Assembly: GCA_964511185.1 (NCBI GenBank)
Contig: CAZEDU010000158.1
Location: 1-10,181, forward strand
DNA: 10,181 nucleotides
Source: CAZEDU01 sp964511185
GTDB lineage: Bacteria > Myxococcota > Myxococcia > Myxococcales > Myxococcaceae
Direction: 5' to 3'
Of the stretch, positions 1 to 6,216 are shown piece after piece. Position numbers and translations under genes: made by a program. The notes beneath the pieces are model-generated. The model worked only from the letters and a program-made list of their open reading frames with translations, searched no databases and had not been told where the DNA came from. The first letter of the stretch is position 1. Every line of letters begins with the position of its first letter.

Positions 1-726
1 CTTCTCCCAAGCCGAGTTGTAGATCTCCTTGATGCGGCGGACCTCCGCGTCGAACGCGTCGAGCTTGACCGGCCGCACCACGACGCCCTCGCGCTGGCGG
101 ACCTTCTCGGCGATGCGCGAGACCTTCTCGGGCGGCAGCACCGACGAGGACAGCTCCCAGGCCCACAGGTCCTTCGCCTTCTCGAAGCCGCACGCCTCGT
201 AGAGCGAAGGGTAGTAGCGCGGGTTGTAAGCCATCAGCACGAGCGGGGGCGCGTCGTACCCCTCGACCAGCACCGCGCATTCGTAGTTGGTCGAGAAGCT
301 CACCGGGCCCAGCATCTGCGCGAAGCCCTGCGCCCGGCACCAGCCCGCGGCCGCGTCGAACAGGCCGCGCGCCACGCCGGCGTCGTTGACGCACTCGAAC
401 ATGCCGAAGAACCCCAACCGGGTGCCGTGGAACTCGTTGTACCGGGGGTCGTGCACCGCGGCGATGCGGCCGATCACCTGGCCCGCCCGGCGCGCGAGGA
501 ACAGCTCGACCTTGCCGAACTCGAACCACGGGTTCTTGCGCGGGTTCAAGAAGTCGCGCCGCTCCATCACGAGAGGCGGCACCCAGTTCGGATCTCCGCG
601 GTAGAGCGCGTAGGGGAGCTGGATGAAGGCGTCGCGATCGGCCGCGGTCTGCACCGCGGCGATCGTCACGTCGGTCGGGATCTCGGGCAGCGGCGGCGGC
701 GTCAGCTTGCGAGCCACATTCGACAT
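1..726 (-). CDS. GNAT-fold acyltransferase, probable bacterial ceramide synthase (C-terminus cut by window edge)
   Basis: The reading frame stays open for 242 codons from ATG at 726 to the window edge, so the C-terminus is missing. The start is set by a GGAGG ribosome-binding site at 732-736, five bases upstream, in the 12-bp gap after the spt stop codon. The N-terminus starts MSNVARKLTPPPLPEIPTDV. Near residues 40-70 comes a stretch containing LYRGDPNWVPPL and RKNPWFEFG, then VIGRIAAVHDPRYNEFHG and GFFGMFEC. This is the pattern of large GNAT/YghO-like proteins of about 380-400 residues. Family knowledge: a GNAT-annotated protein encoded near spt in Caulobacter is the bacterial ceramide synthase, which transfers an acyl chain to the amine of the long-chain base. 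That role here is inferred from fold and from position directly behind spt. Translational coupling to spt is likely. A generic N-acetyltransferase is the alternative. Confidence 0.72.
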   Translation of the reverse strand, partial: MSNVARKLTPPPLPEIPTDVTIAAVQTAADRDAFIQLPYALYRGDPNWVPPLVMERRDFLNPRKNPWFEFGKVELFLARRAGQVIGRIAAVHDPRYNEFHGTRLGFFGMFECVNDAGVARGLFDAAAGWCRAQGFAQMLGPVSFSTNYECAVLVEGYDAPPLVLMAYNPRYYPSLYEACGFEKAKDLWAWELSSSVLPPEKVSRIAEKVRQREGVVVRPVKLDAFDAEVRRIKEIYNSAWEK

Positions 727-738
727 GTCGTCCTCCAA

Positions 739-2271
739 TTACGCCTCGGGCGTCTTCCCGTTCTTCATGAACAGGTTCGCGCCCTTTTCGACCAAGAGGC
801 CCGGCAGCTCCGTGCGCATGCCCCACAGCTTCAGCGGCGCGGCCGAGATGCGCTTGAGGTCCTCGGGCTGCAAGTTGGCGGCGCGCCAGGTGAGCGTCTC
901 GACAGCGTCGAAGACCTTGTTCGCGACGTCGCGCGACGACATGCGGCTGATCTGCTCGAGCGACAGGCCGCGATCGGCGAGCAGCCCGGCCGACGCCGCC
1001 GCCCACCGCTGCGAGGCCTGGTTGGCGATGACGTGCGTCCCCGGCCGCGCGATCTCCACCTTGGTGTAGGTCGACGGCCGCGTCGACGGGATGATGTTCA
1101 TCTTGCGGCCGACCTTCTCGAACAGATCGAGCACGCGATCGAGCTGATCGTCCGTGTGGGTCGCCTGGTAGCTGGTGCGGATGAGCGCGTGGCCCGGCTC
1201 GACGGCGGGCGGGATGACGGGGTTCGCGAACACGCCGGCCTCGAAGAGCGCCTTCCAGAACCGGAAGCACTTGACCTGATCGCCGATCAGCACCGGCACG
1301 ACCGGCGTCACCGAGATGCCGGTGTCGAAGCCCATCGCGCGCAGGCCGTTGTGCATCTTCTCGGCGATGTCGAGCAGCCGCTCACGCCGCTGCGGCTCGG
1401 CTTCGATGATCTCGAGCGCCTTGATCGCGGCGGCGCAGGACGCCGGCGTCATCGACGCGGAGAAGATGATCGGCCGAGCGCGGTGCTTGACGTAGTTGAT
1501 CACATCGAACGGGCCCGCGAGCACGCCGCCGAGCGACGCGAAGCTCTTCGAGAAGGTCCCCATGACCAGGTCGGTCTGCGCCTCGAGCCCGAAGTGCTCG
1601 GGCGTGCCGCGCCCGTGCACGCCCAGGACGCCCATGCCGTGCGCGTCGTCGATCAGGATGCGCGCCTTGTAGCGCTGCGCCAGCTCGACGATCTTGGGCA
1701 GGTTGCACAGGTCGCCCTCCATCGAGAAGACGCCGTCGGCGACGATCATCTTGCCGGCGTTCGGGTCGGCCGCCTGGAGGAGCTTCTCCAGGTGCTCCAT
1801 GTCGTTGTGACGGAACTTCTTCTCGTCGCCGAACGAGAGGCGGATGCCGTCGACGAGCGAGGCGTGGTTGCCGCGGTCGGAGAAGACGATGTCGTGCCGG
1901 CCCAAGAGCGCGGACATGCCAGCGAGGTTGGTCTGGAAGCCGGTGGAGACGACGACCGCCGCCTCACGCTTCAGGAACTTGGCGAGCTTCTGCTCGAGCT
2001 CCTCGTGCAGGGTCAGCGTGCCGTTGAGCAGCCGCGAGCCCGAGCAGGTGGTGCCGAACTTCTTGAGCGCGATCGCCGCGGCTTCCTTCACGCGCGGGTC
2101 GCTGGCGAGCCCGAGGTAGTTGTTCGAGCCGACCATGACGGTCCGGCGGCCTTCGATGTTGACCTCGGTGCCTTCCGAGGCCTCGATGGCTCGGAAGTAC
2201 GGATACAACCCGGTTGCCTTGGCGATCTTGTAGTCCTTCCACGCGGTGCACTTGTCGAACAGGTCGCTCAT
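739..2271 (-). CDS. spt: Serine palmitoyltransferase-type alpha-oxoamine synthase (PLP-dependent), with C-terminal extension
   Basis: This 510-residue cytosolic PLP enzyme should condense serine with an acyl thioester to 3-ketosphinganine, the first step of sphingolipid synthesis. Visible fold-type I landmarks: the start MSDLFDKC with GLYPYFRAIE at 21-30, SNNYLGL at 49-55, GTTCSGSRLLNGT at 73-85, cofactor-stacking His136 in NHASLVDG, VFSMEGDL at 181-188, D208-D-A-H211 for the pyridinium nitrogen and Schiff base pocket, catalytic Lys242 in GTFSKSFASLGG, and Arg365 in LIRTSYQATHT for the substrate carboxylate. The sequence resembles Bacteroidetes Spt (NPVIPPA loop at 350-356) more than the Sphingomonas enzyme. 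Family members are about 400 residues; residues from about 397 on are an unassigned, helix-rich addition. The ATG at 2271 has a perfect AGGAGG at 2280-2285. The GNAT gene follows after 12 bp. Glycine C-acetyltransferase (Kbl) or another AOS member is the alternative, but the acyltransferase neighbour favours Spt. Confidence 0.85.
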   Translation of the reverse strand: MSDLFDKCTAWKDYKIAKATGLYPYFRAIEASEGTEVNIEGRRTVMVGSNNYLGLASDPRVKEAAAIALKKFGTTCSGSRLLNGTLTLHEELEQKLAKFLKREAAVVVSTGFQTNLAGMSALLGRHDIVFSDRGNHASLVDGIRLSFGDEKKFRHNDMEHLEKLLQAADPNAGKMIVADGVFSMEGDLCNLPKIVELAQRYKARILIDDAHGMGVLGVHGRGTPEHFGLEAQTDLVMGTFSKSFASLGGVLAGPFDVINYVKHRARPIIFSASMTPASCAAAIKALEIIEAEPQRRERLLDIAEKMHNGLRAMGFDTGISVTPVVPVLIGDQVKCFRFWKALFEAGVFANPVIPPAVEPGHALIRTSYQATHTDDQLDRVLDLFEKVGRKMNIIPSTRPSTYTKVEIARPGTHVIANQASQRWAAASAGLLADRGLSLEQISRMSSRDVANKVFDAVETLTWRAANLQPEDLKRISAAPLKLWGMRTELPGLLVEKGANLFMKNGKTPEA

Positions 2272-2327
2272 CGTCGCCCCCTCCTGGGGCTTGGGCCCGG
2301 CCTTGCGGACGCTTCTTTGAACGCGGG

Positions 2328-2357
2328 CTTGTATGTGAGCGATTGTGAGGGTGTCAA
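2328..2357 (-). promoter_or_regulatory. Sigma70-type promoter for the spt operon
   Basis: On the minus strand a perfect TTGACA (-35, 2352-2357) is followed after 18 bases by TACAAG (-10, 2328-2333; four of six matches to TATAAT). The predicted start of transcription is near 2320, giving a leader of about 50 bases before the spt ATG at 2271 and its AGGAGG. Seen by eye only; a perfect -35 is uncommon in DNA of this GC content. Confidence 0.5.
2334..2349. promoter_or_regulatory. TGTGAG direct repeats inside the spt promoter spacer (possible operator)
   Basis: TGTGAG occurs at 2334-2339 and again at 2344-2349, a 10-bp step, so both copies face the same side of the helix. Both lie between the -35 and -10 boxes of the proposed spt promoter. 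The 7-mer TGTGAGC recurs inverted as GCTCACA at 2426-2432, within AAATGTGAGC when read on the minus strand. The half-site resembles that of CRP/FNR-family regulators, but the usual inverted TGTGA-N6-TCACA arrangement is absent. A repressor site is an inference. Confidence 0.3.
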
Positions 2358-2457
2358 GGCGGGCTAGGCGTCATTTCTCTTTTGATTACAAAGACTTGCG
2401 CATCTGACCATATGGGCAACTATTTGCTCACATTTCCCGACGAAGAACGAGAAGTGA

Positions 2458-2486
2458 GGGGACTGTCCCCATCGGGGACTGTCCCC
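2458..2486. repeat. Double palindrome, two copies of GGGGACTGTCCCC (REP-like hairpin)
   Basis: The 13-mer GGGGACTGTCCCC occurs exactly at 2458-2470 and 2474-2486, separated by ATC. Each copy is an odd palindrome (GGGGAC, T, GTCCCC). The two copies can also pair with each other into one 29-base hairpin with a single T-T mismatch and a three-base loop. Outer hexamers GAAGTG (2451-2456) and CACTTC (2514-2519) are inverted relative to each other and may bound a longer element. No U tract follows, so it is not a classical terminator. GC-rich palindromic units of this sort occur as REP-type repeats mobilised by Y1 (RAYT) transposases; membership in such a family is inferred, and no transposase gene is in the window. 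Confidence 0.6.
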
Positions 2487-2608
2487 CAACGGCAGACTGA
2501 GTAAGACTTTGCCCACTTCCTCCCATGTCCCTGTGGCGCGCGTTTGCGCCGCGTGGGGCTTCTCCCTATTGTGCGCCGCCGTTTTCGCTGCCGGTTTCCG
2601 AGGGGTTC

Positions 2609-5095
2609 GTGGAGAAAAGCACCCGTGTTGCCTCTCTGATCCGGCGCTTCGTCGACCTTTCCTTCGCCCACCCGCTGCGCGTCATCCTGCTGTTCGTCCT
2701 GATCGGCGGCGGCTGCGCCTACGTGGCGACGGGGCTGGTCCTGCGCGGCTCTTTCGTCGAGCTCTTGCCGCAATCGGCGCGCGAGGTTCAGGACCTGAAC
2801 CTGGTCTCGAAGAAGGCGGGGGGCGATGGCTACCTCGTCGTTCAAGTCACCGGCGCCCCGCTGGAGACGCTCCAGGCCTTCGCGCACGACGTGGCGCCCA
2901 AGTTGGAGGCGCACCAGAGCGAGATCCGCTACGTCGAATACCGCTACGACATCGAGTTCTTTCGGCAGCGCGGCCTGTGGCTGCTGCCGGCGGAGAAGCT
3001 CCAGGGGCTGCGCGAGGATCTCAAGGCGCGCATCGACTACGAGGTCCAGACGGCGAACCCGCTGTTCGTCGATCTGCTCGATCAGCCGCCGCCCACGTTC
3101 GAGGAGATCGAGAAGAAATACGGCTCCGAGGCACCGCAGAGCGAGTTCATCACCTCGCGCGACGGCAAGGAGCTGTACCTGTTCGTGAAGCCGACCGGGT
3201 TGGCCGGCGACCTCGAGTATTCGCGGCGGCTCCTGGCGAAGGTGCAGCAGACCTGTGAGGCCGCGGCCAAGGCGTTCCCCGGCGTCCGCACCGACTACAC
3301 CGGCGCGTACCGCATTCGCCTCGAAGAGGACGAGGTCATGAAGCGCGACCTGTCGTTCGCCTCCGTGCTCTCGGGCCTCATCGCGATCTTCCTGATTCTG
3401 TCCGCCACCCGCCGAGGCTCCGCGCTGCTCGCGGTGGGCGCGCCGGTCGCCATCGGCCTGTCGGTCACCTTCGCGGTGGCGCAGCTGTCCATCGGCTACC
3501 TGAACGTCGTCACCGGCTTTCTGGTGGCGATCCTCATCGGCCTCGGCATCGAGTACGGCATTCACCTGTCCATGCGCTACTGGGAAGAGCGGCGGCTCCT
3601 CCCGGCGCGCGAGGCGATGCGCGCGGCGATGCAAGGCACCTGGAGCGGCGCGCTCACCTCGGCGTTCACCAACGCGGCGGCGTTCTTCGTGTTGGTGTTC
3701 GCCAAGTTCCACGCCTTCGTGCAGTTCGGGTTCATCGCGGGCTTGGGCGTCCTGCTCGTCGTGCTGTCGGCCTATGCGTGTGGTCCCGCGATCCTCGCCA
3801 TCGCCGAGCGCGTTCGGCCGCTCCAGCCGCTCGCGCCCGAGAAGGCCGAGGCGTTCCAGTCGCGCCGCTACCGACCCTGGCCGACGGCGGTGCTCGTCCT
3901 GCTCGCGCTCTCGGTGCTCGGGTTCGCCGGCTATTCGGTCTACGCGGCGAAGCAGCTCGAGTTCGAGAGCGATCTGCGCAAGCTCAAGGGGGACTCGCCC
4001 GCCACGCGGCTCGACGATCACATCGCCGAGCAGATCGGCGTGAAGATCACCCCCGCGATCCTCCTGGTGGACAACCTGGAGGCGGCCGCGAAGGTCACCC
4101 AGATCGTCCAAGAGGTCCAGGCGAGCCACGGCGATAAGACCGCCTTCCACCGCGTCGCGTCGCTGGGCGATCTGGTGCCGACCGACGTCGAGAACCGGCA
4201 GCGCGAGATCGACGCGCTCGGGCGCATGCTGGCGAACCTTCCCGAGACGCTGCGCACCGGGAAGAAGGGCGAGCGGCTCGATCCGCTCGTGCGCATGGCC
4301 CAGTCGAAGCCGTACGGCGTGGCCGACGTCCCGCTCGAGGTGCGCCGCCGCTTCGAGTCGCTCGATGGCGACGGCCAGTTCGTGCTGCTGTTCCCGCGCT
4401 ACTCGATGTACGACACCGACGAGATCCGCCTGTGGGCAGATCAGATCGCGCAGGTGGTCGATCGCGCCGCGCAGGCCGGCATCCAGGTGCCGATCCTCGA
4501 CGGCAACCTGATCGCCGCCCGGGTGTTCTCGCTGGTGCGCGAAGACGGCCCGTACATTCTCTGGTCCGCGGCCGCGGTGGTCTTCGCGATGATCTGGATC
4601 AGCCTGCGGAGCTTCAAGCGCGCGCTGCTGGTGGGCGGGCCGTTGTTCACCGGCATGGTGTGTCTCGCCGGCGGCATGCACCTGTTCGGCGTGAACCTGA
4701 ACTTCATCAACGCGGTGGTGCTGCCCAACCTGCTCGCGATCGCGGTCGACAACTCAGTGCACCTGTTCCACCGCTACGAAGAAGAAGGGCCGGGCTCGTT
4801 GGGCCACGTGGTGCGGCACACCGGGTTCGCGGCGGTGGTGGCCACCCTGTCGAACGCGGCTGGCTACGGCGCGCTGCTCGTCGCGACCCACCAGGGGCTG
4901 CGCTCCATCGGCCAGCTCGCGGTCCTCGGCGTGGTCTGCACGTTCATGGGCACGACCGTCTTCTTCCCCGCGCTGCTGGCCCTTATCGAGCGCTGGCGAT
5001 CGCGGGGCGGGAAGAGCCAGGGCGGCAGCCCAGTCCGATCTCTGGAGCCGGCCGCCACGGCCCCCAAGGACGAGCCCAAGCACCAAACTGGCTAG
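2609..5095 (+). CDS. MMPL/RND-family lipid exporter (HpnN-like), 12 TM
   Basis: This 828-residue inner-membrane transporter has the internally duplicated RND layout. TM1 is at about 22-45, followed by a large periplasmic loop to about 248. TM2-TM6 span about 250-400 and TM7 about 426-449. A second periplasmic loop runs to about 648, and TM8-TM12 span about 649-790. The TM4 motif is IGLGIEYGIHL (Glu315) and its counterpart in the second half is AVDNSVHL (Asp714), the usual sites of the proton-relay acids. Members of this family (HpnN, MmpL) export hydrophobic lipids such as hopanoids and mycolates to the periplasm or outer membrane. I chose GTG at 2609 because GAGG lies at 2600-2603 and the protein then starts just ahead of TM1; ATG 2525 has no such site. 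It is divergent from spt and upstream of the PAP2 gene on the same strand. Sphingolipid cargo is inferred from context; no hopanoid genes are nearby. Confidence 0.85.
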   Translation: MEKSTRVASLIRRFVDLSFAHPLRVILLFVLIGGGCAYVATGLVLRGSFVELLPQSAREVQDLNLVSKKAGGDGYLVVQVTGAPLETLQAFAHDVAPKLEAHQSEIRYVEYRYDIEFFRQRGLWLLPAEKLQGLREDLKARIDYEVQTANPLFVDLLDQPPPTFEEIEKKYGSEAPQSEFITSRDGKELYLFVKPTGLAGDLEYSRRLLAKVQQTCEAAAKAFPGVRTDYTGAYRIRLEEDEVMKRDLSFASVLSGLIAIFLILSATRRGSALLAVGAPVAIGLSVTFAVAQLSIGYLNVVTGFLVAILIGLGIEYGIHLSMRYWEERRLLPAREAMRAAMQGTWSGALTSAFTNAAAFFVLVFAKFHAFVQFGFIAGLGVLLVVLSAYACGPAILAIAERVRPLQPLAPEKAEAFQSRRYRPWPTAVLVLLALSVLGFAGYSVYAAKQLEFESDLRKLKGDSPATRLDDHIAEQIGVKITPAILLVDNLEAAAKVTQIVQEVQASHGDKTAFHRVASLGDLVPTDVENRQREIDALGRMLANLPETLRTGKKGERLDPLVRMAQSKPYGVADVPLEVRRRFESLDGDGQFVLLFPRYSMYDTDEIRLWADQIAQVVDRAAQAGIQVPILDGNLIAARVFSLVREDGPYILWSAAAVVFAMIWISLRSFKRALLVGGPLFTGMVCLAGGMHLFGVNLNFINAVVLPNLLAIAVDNSVHLFHRYEEEGPGSLGHVVRHTGFAAVVATLSNAAGYGALLVATHQGLRSIGQLAVLGVVCTFMGTTVFFPALLALIERWRSRGGKSQGGSPVRSLEPAATAPKDEPKHQTG

Positions 5096-5180
5096 TCGAG
5101 AAGCCTGAAACCCTTGTGGAATTTGGCGCCCGACAGGTGGGACTAGCGCCTACCCAAGTTTGCGTCGCGATACTTCGTTA

Positions 5181-5226
5181 GCACTTTTGAAGCGGGAAGC
5201 GGGGGCATCGGCCCGCTCGAAAGTGC
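5181..5226 (+). promoter_or_regulatory. Leader hairpin directly upstream of the PAP2 gene ribosome-binding site
   Basis: GCACTTT (5181-5187) pairs with AAAGTGC (5220-5226), and AGCGGG (5191-5196) pairs with CCCGCT (5212-5217). The internal loop is three against two bases and the apical loop is 15 bases. The stem ends one base before the GAGGTGAG ribosome-binding region (5228-5235) of the gene starting at 5239. There is no U tract, so termination is unlikely. It could be an operator, an RNA stabiliser of the downstream message, or a translational control element. Confidence 0.4.
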
Positions 5227-5238
5227 CGAGGTGAGCGC

Positions 5239-6201
5239 ATGGGGCGAGCGGTTGTCCATACCGCTCCAGCGGCGACACGGGTGGACGTGACGGAGGGGCT
5301 TCCGTTGCGGCTGGGCGACGTGGTGATCACGAGCATGGGCACGCTCGCGGTCGCGTACCTGGTGACCGCCGCGCGCTGGCACCGCGACTTCTGGCCTTCG
5401 CTGATCTGCTTCTCGGTGATCGCCTTGGGCGCGCCGGTCTTCCGGGCGCTCGCGCGGCGCTGGCCGCACCTGCGACCCTTCGACTGGGCCGCTTCGTTTT
5501 GGCTCTTGCCCTCGGCGATCTTCGGCCACGCTTACTTTGGCCCCATCGTCGACGCGGTTCAGCCGACGCTCGTCGACGCCACGCTGGCGAACGCCGACTT
5601 GAAGCTGTTCGGCGCGCATCCCGCCGTGGCGCTCGAGCACGCCGTGCCGGGCTGGCTGAACGACCTTCTGCTCGTCTGCTACTACACGTACTTCCTGTGG
5701 CCCGCGCTGCTGGGCGCGCTCTTGTACTGGAAGCGGGACCGCCGCACCTACGACGAGTACGCGCTCGCGCTCACGGTGCTCTTGTCGGTGAACTTCGTGT
5801 TCTACGCGCTGGTGCCGGCGATCGGCCCGCGCTTCTTCCTGGCGAACGAGTTCGAGGGGCCGCTGGCGGGTTGGGTCTTCACGCCCTTCCTCGACTCGCT
5901 CATGCGGACGCCGACCTTCACGCGCGACTGCTTCCCGTCCGGGCACACGGCGGTCACCTTGCTGATGTTGACGTACGCCTTCGTGCACGTCCGCAGGATG
6001 TTTTGGCTCGTGCTGCCCGTCGCGCTCGGGCTCATCTCGGCCACCGTCTTCGGCCGGTTCCACTACGTCATCGACTTGATGTTCGCCTTGCCGCTCATGC
6101 TCGCCGCGAGGAGCGTCGCCACGGCGTTGGTGAAGGTGCGCCCGCGCGGCGTGGTGATCCCGGCTCCGGCGCTGCCGACCCGCGAGCCCGCCGGGGCCTG
6201 A
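5239..6201 (+). CDS. PAP2-superfamily membrane phosphatase/phosphotransferase, Aur1/Ipt1-like (PAP2_3)
   Basis: This 320-residue polytopic protein has about six hydrophobic segments. The PAP2 catalytic core is visible: FPSGHT with Pro233-Ser-Gly-His236 (motif C2), and GRFHYVID with Arg273, His275 and Asp279 (motif C3). The helix before these ends in ALVPAIGPRFF, a pattern typical of the PAP2_3 branch, which includes inositol-phosphorylceramide synthases (Aur1/Ipt1). No classical C1 motif (KxxxxxxRP) is seen, which also fits that branch. The active site would face the periplasm, acting on a lipid phosphate or moving a phospho-head group between lipids. ATG 5239 has GAGGTGAG at 5228-5235. It lies 143 bp after the exporter gene, with a hairpin between, and its stop is 11 bp from that of the convergent helicase gene. 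Head-group transfer to ceramide is inferred from the nearby spt and GNAT genes; a plain lipid phosphatase is the alternative. Confidence 0.75.
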   Translation: MGRAVVHTAPAATRVDVTEGLPLRLGDVVITSMGTLAVAYLVTAARWHRDFWPSLICFSVIALGAPVFRALARRWPHLRPFDWAASFWLLPSAIFGHAYFGPIVDAVQPTLVDATLANADLKLFGAHPAVALEHAVPGWLNDLLLVCYYTYFLWPALLGALLYWKRDRRTYDEYALALTVLLSVNFVFYALVPAIGPRFFLANEFEGPLAGWVFTPFLDSLMRTPTFTRDCFPSGHTAVTLLMLTYAFVHVRRMFWLVLPVALGLISATVFGRFHYVIDLMFALPLMLAARSVATALVKVRPRGVVIPAPALPTREPAGA

Positions 6202-6216
6202 GCTTCCCGCGCTCAG
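6198..6216. repeat. Inverted repeat spanning both convergent stop codons
   Basis: CTGAGC (6198-6203) and GCTCAG (6211-6216) flank a seven-base loop. The TGA of the PAP2 gene (6199-6201) and the TGA of the helicase gene (6215-6213 on the minus strand) lie symmetrically in the two arms. It could act as a weak bidirectional terminator, but the stem is only 6 bp and no T run follows on either strand. Confidence 0.25.

Larger units (their letters stand above)
2272..2608. other. Divergent intergenic region between spt and the MMPL exporter gene
   Basis: This 337-bp gap has no convincing gene. Its middle part (about 2330-2450) is clearly richer in A and T than the surrounding coding DNA, as expected for promoters. 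On the minus side it carries the spt ribosome-binding site, a sigma70-like promoter and TGTGAG repeats. On the plus side it carries the double GGGGACTGTCCCC palindrome and then about 120 bp up to the chosen GTG start at 2609. An 8-bp palindrome CCATATGG lies at 2408-2415. I could not find a plus-strand promoter with well-spaced -35 and -10 boxes. The in-frame ATG at 2525 would extend the exporter by 28 residues into this region but has no Shine-Dalgarno sequence. Confidence 0.7.

Noticed and set aside
427..2367. Long plus-strand open frame antisense to spt and the GNAT gene
   Set aside because: Low-complexity Arg/Leu/Asp/His/Val-rich translation typical of the opposite strand of GC-rich genes; the minus-strand proteins have clear family motifs.
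2525..2608. 28-residue N-terminal extension of the exporter from ATG 2525
   Set aside because: No Shine-Dalgarno sequence before 2525, and the residues do not look like family sequence. GTG 2609 has GAGG at a suitable distance and starts just ahead of TM1.
2420..4681. 753-codon minus-strand open frame opposite the MMPL gene
   Set aside because: Arg/Gln/Glu/His-rich shadow with no recognisable domain; the plus strand encodes an unmistakable RND transporter.
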